Assembly (NCBI GenBank): GCA_964245825.1
Contig: CAXTNT010000004.1
Span: 62,001-126,000, forward strand
Reading direction: 5' to 3'
Length of the DNA stretch: 64,000 nt
Origin: CAJCIY01 sp964245825
GTDB lineage: Bacteria > Actinomycetota > Actinomycetes > Mycobacteriales > CAJCIY01
In this document: piece after piece, positions 8,780 through 17,879 of the stretch
Layout: each line of letters opens with the position of its first letter
Numbering within the stretch: position 1 is the first letter of the stretch
The notes under the pieces: generated by a model
The model's database searches: none
What the model saw: only the letters and a program-made list of their open reading frames with translations
Told to the model about the DNA's origin: nothing
Made by a program: the position numbers and the translations under genes

Positions 8780-9751
8780 TCAGGGATGGTCGCCGCGTGC
8801 CTGGTTGATCAGATCGGGGAGCTCGGATCCGCCGGCCAGCCAGTTGCCCGTCCGGGAGGACCAGTCAGTCACCACCGGGTCGAGCGTGCCCTGAGCGCTG
8901 ACGACCGCCACGACGTACGGGCCGTCGTCCCACCAGCCAAAGACCGGACCGCCGGAGTCCCCGTGGTTCAGGCTCGTGAACGTCTCGATGTCGCGCCCGT
9001 TGCCGCCCTCGAAGAAGCCGGGCGCCCACGAGTCGGCGATGCTGAACCACAGCTCACGGGCCGGCTGGGTGCCGCCGCCGACGTCGCCGGGGTAGCCGAC
9101 GTGGTTCCAGTAGGCCCCGCCATCCCAGTCGTCGCTGTAGGTCTTGCTGCCGAGCCAGCCGAGCTCGTCGCCGAGCCGGTCACCCAGCACACAGACGACG
9201 TAGTCCTCGGCGATCTCGTATTCACCCTCGCCGCCGGACACTTTCTCGTACGAGTAGACGGTCTCGGCCCAGGCGGAGGGAAGCACGTCACCGTCGAAGT
9301 AGTCCGGCTGGAAGTGCAGCCACCCGGCGTCGTTGGCGGTCCAACCGACGACGTGGCTCGCGGTCAGCAGGTGTCTTGGCCCGACCAGGCAGCCACTGCC
9401 CTGGCCAGCGTTCGTGGTCACCCGGCCGCACGCCCGCCACGGGTACGTGGTGTCGCGGAAGACGTGCCTCCCGTCGGGCGGATACACGAAGAGCGGGTCC
9501 ACGGGGCGGCCCATGGCACGCAACCGTCGCGGTGTCAGCAGCTGCTCCGTGGCGGCGACCACATCGAGCGAATCGGGCATTCCGACCGAGCTGACGTGTT
9601 GCACGCGGTCGACCGATGCCGTCTTGCGTCGGTCCGGCCTGCGAGCGGTCTTCGTTGCCGCACGGGTCGGCTGCTCGAACGCAAAGCGTTCGACGGCGTC
9701 GGGCGACCAGCGGCGGGTAGCTTGCAGCTTGGTCAGTGGTTCGGCATTCAT
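8780..9751 (-). CDS. trypsin-like serine protease
   Basis: 323 residues from ATG 9751, preceded by GGAG. The open frame runs further upstream without a better start. The S1 fold is supported by His133 in LTASHVVG, an Asp in the EDYVV region and Ser266 in NHGDSGGP. An Arg/Lys-rich region (about residues 15-50) precedes the catalytic domain, and no signal peptide is visible at this start, so export is uncertain. It converges with dnaX and may share a local promoter region with the secreted protein upstream. Confidence 0.8.
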   Translation of the reverse strand: MNAEPLTKLQATRRWSPDAVERFAFEQPTRAATKTARRPDRRKTASVDRVQHVSSVGMPDSLDVVAATEQLLTPRRLRAMGRPVDPLFVYPPDGRHVFRDTTYPWRACGRVTTNAGQGSGCLVGPRHLLTASHVVGWTANDAGWLHFQPDYFDGDVLPSAWAETVYSYEKVSGGEGEYEIAEDYVVCVLGDRLGDELGWLGSKTYSDDWDGGAYWNHVGYPGDVGGGTQPARELWFSIADSWAPGFFEGGNGRDIETFTSLNHGDSGGPVFGWWDDGPYVVAVVSAQGTLDPVVTDWSSRTGNWLAGGSELPDLINQARGDHP

Positions 9752-9960
9752 GGTGGCTCCGTTCTGGTCCGGGAGGCTCGCTGCCTCGCCGAGAAAGAGC
9801 GCCATGGAAGGTCGCCTGATACACGCCGGCACACCCAACGTCGCGAGCACAACCGGCCTGCTGCCCCCGGCGGAACCGCGCACCGCCCTGGACCCGAGAC
9901 GCGGACGCGCCCGCCCACCGCGTGTGCGGCGGACGGGCGCGTGACACGCCTCACCGTCGA

Positions 9961-10494
9961 CTAGGGCGTGAACACCCGGTAGGCGAAGGAGTAGGTGTCG
10001 ACGTCGAGGCCGTCGTCGCTGTAGACGAAGTCCTGCACCTTGTGGGTGCCCTTGGCCAGGGTCGCTGACTGCAGCCAGGTGCCGGTGCCGTAGAAAGCAG
10101 TCGGCGCATAGCCCAGATACGGGCAGTTACCTATGTAGGTCCCGTCGATTTCCGTGCAGATCGCCCACCTGTTGCTGCTGTCGCTCGAGATGACCTGCAC
10201 GTTCTGGTCCACCTCGATGGTGCACGTCTTCGCGCACTTGATGCTGGTCAGCCCGTCGACGGCGGCGAAGCCGGAGCTGACCGTCGTGCCGAGGTAGCCG
10301 TTGACGAAGTACGTGGTCCCCGCCTTTTCTGCGGTGGCCGCCGCCACGTTGGGCCGAGCGACGTGCGGGTTGGCGGATGCCGCGTGGCTCGCGGGATGGG
10401 AGCTGGCGTGGGACGCGAATGCCGCGGTGGCACCGCCTCCGACGACCAACCCCGCGGCGGCCAGGGTGATGGCCGCCAATCTCACTGAACGCAT
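9961..10494 (-). CDS. small secreted hypothetical protein
   Basis: 177 residues with a clear Sec signal peptide (MRSVRLAAITLAAAGLVVGG, cleavage near AFA-SH), then a His/Ser/Ala linker and a compact domain of about 120 residues with four Cys (KCAKTC, ICTE, NCPY) that could form two disulfides. GAGGAG lies 7 bases before ATG 10494. No family is recognised. The 276 bases upstream (10495-10771) hold no gene that I can see. Confidence 0.7.
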   Translation of the reverse strand: MRSVRLAAITLAAAGLVVGGGATAAFASHASSHPASHAASANPHVARPNVAAATAEKAGTTYFVNGYLGTTVSSGFAAVDGLTSIKCAKTCTIEVDQNVQVISSDSSNRWAICTEIDGTYIGNCPYLGYAPTAFYGTGTWLQSATLAKGTHKVQDFVYSDDGLDVDTYSFAYRVFTP

Positions 10495-10771
10495 GCTGAA
10501 CTCCTCTTGAGTGACGATGGGAACTGGTCAGATTTAGTCCATGCTGAATGTCTCGTCAAGACTCTGTGGGTTCCGTGCAAAAAACACTGGCACTGTTGCG
10601 GCTGAGTCGCACGAAGAACACGGACAGTGGCCGTAAAGCGGACCACTGGCCCGGAAGCGGGTAATTGCCGCTAGTCGGGCAATCCTCCCTAGGGGTCTTG
10701 CATGCAGCCAATCGGGAGTGGGCTATGCGCGAGATGCACGACGAGTAGGGGACGATATTCGCCGGGCGGCC

Positions 10772-11614
10772 TCAGTAGATGTCGAGCGTCGCGCGTCGCC
10801 GGGCCTCGACCTCGATCGCCCGCAGCAGCAGCAGGCCCGCGACCAGGTACGCCGAACCCACCGCGACCTCGAGCCACAGCTGGGCTGCGATCGCCCCGAG
10901 GCCACCGCCCGACGCGAGTCCGCGGGCGGCGAGGATGCCGTGCGTCAGCGGCACGTACAACGCGAGGTCGGCGATCCACCGCGGCATCGACGCGAGCGGC
11001 ACGTTGACCCCGCAGATCACCAGCAGCGCTCCGTACACGAGGTTGGCCAGGACGGCCGTCTCGCGCACCCGGAGCGCGACGGCCGCGATGAACATGCCGA
11101 GCCCTGTGCAGGAGTACGCGGTGAGCGCGATCGGTAGCAGCAGCGGCAGCCAGGTCGCCGGCGCCAGGTGGACCCGGAGAAGCGCGGCGCCGGCGAACAG
11201 CCCGAACACCGCGACCAGGAAGCCGTTGGCGATGACCGGCAGCGCCCGGCCGAGGAACAGCGCGAGCCGCGCGGCCGGCGTCGCCAGCACCAGCGACAGG
11301 GTCTGCTGCTCGCGCTCGCCGGCGATCGTGTTCGCCGTCGCGAACACGCACGGGATCGCGGCGTACAGCAGCGCGTTGCCGATCACGTAGAAGCGGTCGT
11401 CCGCCAGGCCCGCGGCGCGGCCGAGGTAGGCGAACAGCAGGATCTGCGCGAGCGGCGAGATCAGGAACGTGGGCACCAGGATCCATGGGGAGATCCAGCC
11501 GAACAGCGCCCGGTACGAGGTGAGCCCGCCGACCAGCAGCACCCGCCACCAGCTGGCCACGCGCTCCCGCCTCGACCGGCCGGTGACCACGGCCCCAGCG
11601 CCGGGACCGGTCAC
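10772..11614 (-). CDS. ABC-2 type transporter permease
   Basis: 280 residues with about six membrane spans and the ABC-2 signature region (GEREQQTLSLVLATPA). It forms the membrane channel of an exporter together with the neighbouring permease and ATPase. GTG 11614 overlaps the stop of the preceding permease gene (GTGA), so the three genes form one operon read right to left: ATPase, permease 1, permease 2. The substrate is unknown; drug, antibiotic or lipid export is typical of this class. Confidence 0.85.
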   Translation of the reverse strand: MTGPGAGAVVTGRSRRERVASWWRVLLVGGLTSYRALFGWISPWILVPTFLISPLAQILLFAYLGRAAGLADDRFYVIGNALLYAAIPCVFATANTIAGEREQQTLSLVLATPAARLALFLGRALPVIANGFLVAVFGLFAGAALLRVHLAPATWLPLLLPIALTAYSCTGLGMFIAAVALRVRETAVLANLVYGALLVICGVNVPLASMPRWIADLALYVPLTHGILAARGLASGGGLGAIAAQLWLEVAVGSAYLVAGLLLLRAIEVEARRRATLDIY

Positions 11615-12426
11615 GACAGCGCCAGGGTTGCGCGCCGGCGGGCCGAGTCCAGGACGCGGGCGGCGAGCAGCGTGCCGATGACGGCGTACGCCCCGGACAG
11701 CAGCGCGCACATGCCGACATCCGCCCACGCCCCGGCCCCGCCGCTGCTCGCTGCGCGAAGCGCTTCGACCGCCCAGGTCGGCGCCAGCAGCCACGAGACC
11801 GGGTGCACCCACCCCGGCAGGACGGTGAGCGGGACCAGGAAGCCGGCGACGAGCCAGACCGGGTACTCGACGGCGTTGCCGAGCGCCCAGGCCGACCGGT
11901 ACCGGACGGCGACGATGGACAGCAGGAACCCGAACAGCCCGACCGAGACCACCGTCAGCGGGAGCGCGCCGAGCAGGACCAGCGGCGAGCCCAGCGGGAT
12001 GCTGATGCCGAAGACCCAGCGCGCCCACAGCAGCGTGCTGACCAGGCTGTAGCCGCCGATCGTGGCCTGCGCCAGCGCGAGCGGTGCGACCAGCACCGGG
12101 AACGGCGCGGGGGCGGCCACCAGCAGCTCCAGCGTCCCCTGCCGCCGCTCCTGCTGCAGCGACGACGCCGAGACGGTTGTCACCGCTGACCACACGCCCA
12201 TCACCGGCGAGCCCACGGCCGTGTATGTGAGGGTCTGCGCACCGTCGCCGGCGCGGACCAGGAAGTAGGCGGTGGTCGCGAAGAACAGCGGCCACACCAC
12301 CGACAGGGCGCCGTCGAAAGCGCTGCGGCTGCGCAGCTTCAGCTGGAACCCCCAGCCGACCGCGACGAGCCGGAGCAGACCGAGCCGGCCCCGCGCGGGC
12401 GGCTCGTAGGCCGGCGCCAGGGTCAC
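11611..12426 (-). CDS. ABC-2 type transporter permease
   Basis: 271 residues with six predicted spans and an ABC-2 core (QQERRQGTLELLVAAPAP). It is the partner of the permease at 10772-11614, whose C-terminal ARRRATL motif it shares, suggesting an old duplication. GTG 12426 overlaps the ATPase stop by four bases. Confidence 0.85.
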   Translation of the reverse strand: MTLAPAYEPPARGRLGLLRLVAVGWGFQLKLRSRSAFDGALSVVWPLFFATTAYFLVRAGDGAQTLTYTAVGSPVMGVWSAVTTVSASSLQQERRQGTLELLVAAPAPFPVLVAPLALAQATIGGYSLVSTLLWARWVFGISIPLGSPLVLLGALPLTVVSVGLFGFLLSIVAVRYRSAWALGNAVEYPVWLVAGFLVPLTVLPGWVHPVSWLLAPTWAVEALRAASSGGAGAWADVGMCALLSGAYAVIGTLLAARVLDSARRRATLALS

Positions 12427-13391
12427 GCGGTGTCGACCATCTCGACGTACGCGTCCTCCAGCGTCGGCTCGCGCACGGCGACGCGGCCGACGGGCAGGCC
12501 GGCCAGCGTCGCCAGCACCGGTGCCGTGAGCTCGGCCGCCTCGTCGATGCGGACCGCGAGCACCTGCGCCTGGCCCCGCTCCTCGATGCCGGCCGAACGC
12601 ACGCCGGGCAGGGCGCGGACGGCCGCCAGCCGCTCGGTCGCCGGGCCGAACACGTCCACCTCCAGCACCCGGCCGCGGCTGACCCGGGCCTTGAGCTCGG
12701 CCGGTGTCCCCTCGCCGACAATGCGGCCGGCAGCGATGACGGCGATGCGGTCGCAGAGCTGGTCGGCCTCGAACATGTAGTGCGTGGTGAGCAGCACCGT
12801 GGTGCCCTGCTCGCGCAGGGTGGCGACGGTGCCGCGCAGCTCGCGGGCGCCGACCGGGTCGATGCCGATCGTCGGCTCGTCGAGGAACAGGACCTTCGGC
12901 CGGTGCAGCAGGCCCCGGGCGATGTGCAGGCGCTGGCGCATGCCGCGCGAGTAGCCCTCGACGCGTTCCCCGATCCGGTCGGCCATCCCCACCAGCTCGG
13001 CGAGCTCAGCGATCCGCTGCTTCTGCTCGCGGGCGGGCACCGCGTACAGCTCGGCGAAGTAGCGGAGGTTGTCGTACCCGGTCAACCGGTCGTAGAGACC
13101 GCGGTCGCCGCCGAAGACGTAGCCCACCCGGCGGCGGATCTCCTGCGGCTCCGCGACGACGTCGTGGCCGAGGATGCGCATCGTCCCAGAGTCGGGCAGC
13201 AGCAGCGTCAGCAGCATCTTGATCGTGGTGGTCTTGCCCGCACCGTTGGGCCCGAGCAACCCGAACAGCTCGCCCGAGCCGACGTGCAGGTCGATGCCGC
13301 GGACCGCCTCCACGCGCTTCGAGGTGCGGCGCACGATGCCACTGCGGGCGACGTAGCTGCGCCGCAGCCCGCGCACCTCGACGTCCGGCAT
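12423..13391 (-). CDS. ABC transporter ATP-binding protein
   Basis: 322-residue ATPase driving the two ABC-2 permeases. Walker A is GPNGAGKTTT (about residues 47-56), the signature region is YSRGMRQRLHIARGL, Walker B is VLFLDEPTIGID, and the H-loop is TTHYM. The C-terminal 80 residues form the extra domain common in DrrA/NatA-type exporters. ATG 13391 follows GGGGAG. It is the first gene of the three-gene operon and diverges from ybaB. Confidence 0.92.
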   Translation of the reverse strand: MPDVEVRGLRRSYVARSGIVRRTSKRVEAVRGIDLHVGSGELFGLLGPNGAGKTTTIKMLLTLLLPDSGTMRILGHDVVAEPQEIRRRVGYVFGGDRGLYDRLTGYDNLRYFAELYAVPAREQKQRIAELAELVGMADRIGERVEGYSRGMRQRLHIARGLLHRPKVLFLDEPTIGIDPVGARELRGTVATLREQGTTVLLTTHYMFEADQLCDRIAVIAAGRIVGEGTPAELKARVSRGRVLEVDVFGPATERLAAVRALPGVRSAGIEERGQAQVLAVRIDEAAELTAPVLATLAGLPVGRVAVREPTLEDAYVEMVDTA

Positions 13392-13463
13392 CCACGCTCC
13401 CCTCTCGGCATCGGCGAGTCTCCCGCAGCCGCGCGCCTGCCGTCGCGGCCATTACCCGACACG

Positions 13464-13469
13464 TACGCT
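13464..13469 (+). promoter_or_regulatory. -10 box for ybaB-recR (leaderless)
   Basis: TACGCT ends 6 bases before the ATG at 13476. Transcription would begin at or next to the start codon, and no ribosome site is present. Confidence 0.6.
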
Positions 13470-13475
13470 GCCGGC

Positions 13476-13841
13476 ATGGCCAAGGGCAGGGGTAGCGGCC
13501 GCCCGCCGATGGGCGGCGGCGTGGGCGGCGGGCAGCCGAACATGCAGGCGCTGATGCGGCAGGCGCAGAAGATGCAGGCGGACATGGTGGCCGCGCAGGA
13601 GCAGCTCGCCGGCACGCAGGTCGAGGGCACCGCCGCCAACGGGCTGGTCACCGCGACAGTCTCCGGCGGCGGCGCGCTACTGGCGCTCACCGTCAAGCCC
13701 GCGGTGGTCGACCCCGAGGACGTGGACACGCTGGTCGACCTCGTGATCCACGCCGTGCAGGACGCCCAGGCCAAGGCCGCCCAGCTGACCGAGACGACCA
13801 TGGCCCCGCTGTCGGCGGGCATCCCGGGCCTGCCCTTCTGA
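13476..13841 (+). CDS. ybaB: YbaB/EbfC family nucleoid-associated protein
   Basis: 121 residues. A Gly/Pro-rich N-terminal lead is followed by the YbaB fold (MQALMRQAQKMQADMVAAQEQL, then VEGTAANGLVTATVSGGG). It binds DNA as a dimer and is usually encoded with recR. ATG 13476 has no ribosome site but a TACGCT box just upstream, so it is probably leaderless. Its stop overlaps the recR start (TGATG). Confidence 0.92.
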   Translation: MAKGRGSGRPPMGGGVGGGQPNMQALMRQAQKMQADMVAAQEQLAGTQVEGTAANGLVTATVSGGGALLALTVKPAVVDPEDVDTLVDLVIHAVQDAQAKAAQLTETTMAPLSAGIPGLPF

Positions 13842-14440
13842 TGTACGAGGGACCGGTCCAGGACCTGATCGACGAGCTCGGCCACCTGCCTGGCGTCGGC
13901 CCCAAGAGCGCGCAGCGGATCGCCTTCCACCTGCTGGCCTGCGACCCGGCCGATGTGGCTCGGCTGGCGCACGTACTCACCGAGGTCAAGGACAAGGTCC
14001 ACTTCTGCGTGGTCTGCTTCAACGTCGCAGAGGGCGAGCGGTGCCGGATCTGCCTCGACACCCGCCGCGCCGACGACGTCGTGTGCGTGGTCGAGGAGCC
14101 CAAGGACGTGGCGGCCGTCGAGCGGACCCGCGAGTTCCGCGGTCGGTACCACGTGCTCGGCGGCGCCATCAGCCCCATCGAGGGCATCGGCCCCGACGAC
14201 CTGCGGATCCGTGAGCTGCTGACCCGGCTCGCGGACGGTGCGGTGCAGGAGGTGATCCTCGCGACCGACCCGAACACCGAGGGCGAGGCCACCGCCACGT
14301 ACCTGACCCGGCTGCTGGTGCCGATCGGGCTGCGGGTGACGCGGCTCGCGTCCGGTCTGCCGGTCGGTGGTGACCTCGAGTACGCCGACGAGGTCACCCT
14401 GGGTCGGGCGTTCGAGGGCCGCCGTACCGTCGTCGCCTGA
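13841..14440 (+). CDS. recR: recombination protein RecR
   Basis: 199 residues, the normal length. It shows the helix-hairpin-helix LPGVGPKSAQRIAF, the zinc module CVVCFNVAEGERCRIC and a Toprim domain (VVEEPKDVAAVE, TDPNTEGEAT). RecR acts with RecO/RecF to load RecA at gaps. It is translationally coupled to ybaB. Confidence 0.97.
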   Translation: MYEGPVQDLIDELGHLPGVGPKSAQRIAFHLLACDPADVARLAHVLTEVKDKVHFCVVCFNVAEGERCRICLDTRRADDVVCVVEEPKDVAAVERTREFRGRYHVLGGAISPIEGIGPDDLRIRELLTRLADGAVQEVILATDPNTEGEATATYLTRLLVPIGLRVTRLASGLPVGGDLEYADEVTLGRAFEGRRTVVA

Positions 14441-14534
14441 CAGTGCGGGCGCCGTCCCGGCTCCCGTCGATCCGTCGAGATGTGGGAAATGTTCGTACGG
14501 GGCGGCATGTCCCGGTGAACACGCCGCATCTCGG

Positions 14535-15299
14535 CTACATGTTCGAGCGGCCGTCGCGGGGGGCGAAGGCGGCGAGGGCCTCGAGGTCGCCGGCACGCGA
14601 GTGCAGGTACTCGTCGGTCCACGCATCGACGTCGTCGTAGTCGCACGTGGTCGCGATCTGCGCCCGCGCCGCCTCGATGTCGAACGCGGCCGTACGCAGC
14701 GTGACGCCGCCGCGGTCCAGCAGCGCCCAGTGCGCGCCCGCCCCGCCGTACGGCATCCCGACGCTGCCGGGGTTGATCACCAGCCGCCGGTCCACCAGCC
14801 GGACGAACGGCATGTGCGTGTGCCCGCACACGACGGTGCGGACGTCGGCGGGCAGGTCGGCGAACGCCTCGCCCCACCGCTCGACCCGGGTGTCGACGAG
14901 GACGACCTCGTCGTCCTCGCGCGGGCTGCCGTGGCAGCACAGCACCGGCCCGAAGCCGTCGACCTCCAGCGTCACCGGGTGCGGCAGGTCGCGGAGCACC
15001 GTGAGCAGGTCCGGGCGGGCGTGCAGCCGGGCGGCGGCCCACCGGGCGATCGGGTCGGGTACGTCCACCGGGAGGCCGTCGGCGAGCGCGACCAGCTCGC
15101 GGTCGGCATTACCCCGTACCAGCACCGCGCGATTGCCGAGCCCGAGCAGCCGGTCGAGCACCAGGTCTGGCTGTGGGCCGGCGGCGAGGTCACCGGTGAC
15201 GACGATCCGCGCCGCACCCGCGGCCTCGACCTCCGCCAGCGCGGCGTCGAGCGCGGGCAGGACGCCGTGGATGTCAGACAGCACCGCGAGACCGCTCAC
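14535..15299 (-). CDS. metallophosphoesterase (YfcE/MJ0936-like)
   Basis: 254 residues. Metal-binding motifs of the calcineurin-like family appear in order: LSDIHG, TGDLAAGP, RGNADRE, CCHGSP and CGHTHMP. This is a cytoplasmic phosphodiesterase with an unknown substrate. GTG 15299 starts the conserved fold directly. It diverges from lysC across 190 bases. Confidence 0.85.
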   Translation of the reverse strand: MSGLAVLSDIHGVLPALDAALAEVEAAGAARIVVTGDLAAGPQPDLVLDRLLGLGNRAVLVRGNADRELVALADGLPVDVPDPIARWAAARLHARPDLLTVLRDLPHPVTLEVDGFGPVLCCHGSPREDDEVVLVDTRVERWGEAFADLPADVRTVVCGHTHMPFVRLVDRRLVINPGSVGMPYGGAGAHWALLDRGGVTLRTAAFDIEAARAQIATTCDYDDVDAWTDEYLHSRAGDLEALAAFAPRDGRSNM

Positions 15300-15475
15300 G
15301 CCGTAGACACTGCCGCGACCGGCCCCGAGCCGCCACCACCGTTCGCTCTCGGCCGACTGACCGGGACCGAGCGGCGGGCCGGCGCGAACCGCCGGTGTGG
15401 ACCGGGACGCCCTGACCGGCGCGGTCCGGGTCGCCCGCTCGGCGAGAACTGCGAGGCGGCAGGCGGACGCGCCGG

Positions 15476-15481
15476 TATCCT
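15476..15481 (+). promoter_or_regulatory. -10 box for lysC (near-leaderless)
   Basis: TATCCT lies 8 bases before GTG 15490, and there is no ribosome site between them. Confidence 0.5.
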
Positions 15482-15489
15482 CAGCAGTC

Positions 15490-16749
15490 GTGGCGCTCGT
15501 GGTGCAGAAGTACGGCGGCAGCTCGGTGGCCGACGCCGAGCGCATCAAGCGCGTCGCCGAGCGCATCGTGGCGACCCACCGCGAGGGCCACGACGTCGTC
15601 GTCGTGGTGAGCGCGATGGGCGACACCACCGACGACCTGCGCGACCTCGCCGAGCAGGTGACACCGATGCCGCCCGCCCGCGAGCTCGACATGCTCCTCA
15701 CCGCCGGCGAGCGCATCTCGATGGCGCTGCTGGCGATGGCCATCGCGACGCTCGGCCACGACGCACGCAGCTTCACCGGCAGTCAGGCCGGCATCATCAC
15801 CGACTCGGCGCACGGCAAGGCCAAGATCATCGACATCACCCCGGGCCGCATCCGCGAGGCGCTGGCGAAGGGCCGGATCGCCATCGTGGCCGGCTTCCAG
15901 GGCGTGAGTCAGGACACCAAGGACGTCACGACGCTCGGGCGGGGTGCGTCGGACACCACGGCGGTGGCCCTGGCCGCCGCGCTGGGCGCAGACCGCTGCG
16001 AGATCTACACCGATGTCGACGGCGTCTTCACCGCCGACCCGCGCCTGGTACCGAATGCCCGGCACCTGCCGGCAGTGTCGTACGAGGAGATGCTCGAGCT
16101 CGCGGCGAGCGGAGCCAAGGTGCTGCACCTGCGCTGCGTCGAGTACGCGCGGCGGCACGGCGTCATCGTGGTCGTGCGCTCGTCGTACTCGACCAAGCCA
16201 GGGACGACCATCACAGGAGAGGGCGGCATGGAGCAGGCGATCATCTCGGGCGTCGCGCACGACACCAGCGAGGCCAAGATCACCGTGGTCGGCGTCCCGG
16301 ACAAGCCCGGCGAGGCGGCCAACATCTTCGACGCGATGGCCGGCGCCGAGGTCAACATCGACATGATCGTGCAGAACGTCTCGGCCGCCTCGACCAACCT
16401 GACCGACATCTCCTTCACCGTCCCCCGCGCGGACGGGCCGGCCGCGCTCGGAGCGCTGGAGAAGATCAAGGATCGGGTCGGCTTCGAGCGGCTGCTGTAC
16501 GACGAGCACGTCGGCAAGGTCTCGCTCGTCGGCGCGGGGATGCGGACGCACCCCGGCGTCTCCGCGACCTTCTTCCGCGCGCTGGCCGATGCCGGGGTGA
16601 ACGTCGGGATCATCTCCACCTCGGAGATCCGGATCAGCGTCGTCTGCCGGGACGACGACGTGGCGGTTGCCGTGCGAGCGGTGCACGACGCCTTCGGGCT
16701 CGGCAGCGACGAGGTCGAGGCCGTGGTCTACGGCGGGACCGGGCGATGA
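15490..16749 (+). CDS. lysC: aspartate kinase
   Basis: 419 residues; phosphorylates aspartate, the first step toward lysine, threonine, methionine and diaminopimelate. The N-terminal kinase domain opens with VQKYGGSSVADAERIKRV, and two ACT domains for feedback control occupy the last 160 residues. GTG 15490 (reading VALVVQKYGG) is chosen over the upstream open frame because it matches the family start and follows TATCCT. An internal ribosome site and in-frame ATG at 16228 would give a separate 173-residue beta subunit. It is coupled to asd by ATGA. Confidence 0.96.
   Translation: MALVVQKYGGSSVADAERIKRVAERIVATHREGHDVVVVVSAMGDTTDDLRDLAEQVTPMPPARELDMLLTAGERISMALLAMAIATLGHDARSFTGSQAGIITDSAHGKAKIIDITPGRIREALAKGRIAIVAGFQGVSQDTKDVTTLGRGASDTTAVALAAALGADRCEIYTDVDGVFTADPRLVPNARHLPAVSYEEMLELAASGAKVLHLRCVEYARRHGVIVVVRSSYSTKPGTTITGEGGMEQAIISGVAHDTSEAKITVVGVPDKPGEAANIFDAMAGAEVNIDMIVQNVSAASTNLTDISFTVPRADGPAALGALEKIKDRVGFERLLYDEHVGKVSLVGAGMRTHPGVSATFFRALADAGVNVGIISTSEIRISVVCRDDDVAVAVRAVHDAFGLGSDEVEAVVYGGTGR
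16215..16230 (+). promoter_or_regulatory. internal ribosome site and start for LysC beta subunit
   Basis: AGGAGAGGG at 16215-16223 precedes an in-frame ATG (16228-16230) that begins MEQAIISGVAHD, the start of the regulatory ACT region. Overlapping alpha/beta translation of lysC is established in Corynebacterium and Bacillus. Here it is inferred from the well-placed site. Confidence 0.65.
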
Positions 16750-17813
16750 GCGCGGGCCACGCAGAGCCGGCGCCGAAGACGCTGCCGACGCTGGCCGTGG
16801 TGGGCGCCACCGGCGCGGTCGGCACCGTCGTCCGGCAGCTGCTGACCGAGCGTCCGGACGTGTGGGGCGAGATCCGCCTGGTCGCGTCGGCCCGCTCGGC
16901 CGGCAGGTTCCTGCCCGTCCGCGGGGAGCAGGTCCAGGTGCGGGCACTCTCCGCGGAGGTCTTCGACGGCGTCGACATCGCCCTGTTCGACGTGCCCGAC
17001 GAGGTGTCCGCCGAGTGGGTGCCGGTCGCTGCGCGGCGCGGCGCCGTGTGCGTCGACAACTCCGGCGCGTTCCGGATGGACGTCGACGTTCCGCTGGTCG
17101 TGCCCGAGGTCAACCCGTTCGCCGCGGCGAGCCGGACGCGCGGGATCATCGCCAACCCGAACTGCACGACGCTGGCGATGATCGTCGCGCTCGGTGCGCT
17201 GCACCGCGAGTTCGGGCTGGAGTCGCTGGTGGTCGCCTCGTACCAGGCCGCCTCGGGCGCCGGGCAACCCGGCATCGACCGGCTGGTGGCCGAGATCGCC
17301 TGTGTCGCAGCCGATCCCAGCCTCGGCTCCGCCCCCGGCGACGTACGCAAGGCGGTGGCCGAGCTGGCCGGCGAGTCGCCGTTCCCCGCGCCGCTGGCCC
17401 TGAACGTGGTGCCCTGGGCGGGCTCGGCCAAGGACGACGGTTGGACCAGCGAGGAGCTGAAGGTCCGCAACGAGTCGCGCAAGATCCTCGGGTTGCCGCA
17501 GCTGAAGGTCTCGGCCACCTGCGTACGCGTGCCGGTTGTCACGACGCACTCGCTCGCGGTCCACGCCCGCTTCGGGCGGCCGGTCACCCGCGGCGAGGCG
17601 CTCGACGTGCTCGGTCGCTCGCCCGGGGTCGAGGTCGCGGAGCTCCCCACGCCGGCGGATGTCGTCGGCACTGATCCCACGTACGTGGGCCGGGTCCGCC
17701 AGTCACTCGACGACCCCCACGCGCTGGACTTCTTCGTGGTCGGGGACAACCTGCGCAAAGGCGCGGCCCTCAACACCCTGCAGATCGCCGAGCTGGTCGC
17801 CGGCGAGCTGTAG
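16746..17813 (+). CDS. asd: aspartate-semialdehyde dehydrogenase
   Basis: 355 residues; reduces aspartyl phosphate to aspartate semialdehyde with NADPH. It has GATGAVG (nucleotide binding), catalytic Cys140 in NPNCTT, ASYQAASGAGQ, and the His segment VVTTHSLAVH. ATG 16746 overlaps the lysC stop, giving the classic lysC-asd operon. Confidence 0.96.
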   Translation: MSAGHAEPAPKTLPTLAVVGATGAVGTVVRQLLTERPDVWGEIRLVASARSAGRFLPVRGEQVQVRALSAEVFDGVDIALFDVPDEVSAEWVPVAARRGAVCVDNSGAFRMDVDVPLVVPEVNPFAAASRTRGIIANPNCTTLAMIVALGALHREFGLESLVVASYQAASGAGQPGIDRLVAEIACVAADPSLGSAPGDVRKAVAELAGESPFPAPLALNVVPWAGSAKDDGWTSEELKVRNESRKILGLPQLKVSATCVRVPVVTTHSLAVHARFGRPVTRGEALDVLGRSPGVEVAELPTPADVVGTDPTYVGRVRQSLDDPHALDFFVVGDNLRKGAALNTLQIAELVAGEL

Positions 17814-17879
17814 CGGCCGCATGCCGAGCCGGTCCGCCTGCATGCGCCGAGGGCCCGATGTCTCCAGACGGGACGTGCC

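Noticed and set aside
9752..9883. N-terminal extension of the serine protease to 9883
   Set aside because: No ribosome site and no signal peptide in the extra residues; ATG 9751 has GGAG in place.
10495..10771. Possible hidden gene before the secreted protein
   Set aside because: No frame with a start codon and coding character on either strand; probably promoter and terminator sequence only.
14367..17813. 1148-codon plus-strand open frame
   Set aside because: Only its last 355 codons are coding (asd). The front part is an out-of-frame reading through lysC and antisense to the phosphoesterase, an effect of high GC.
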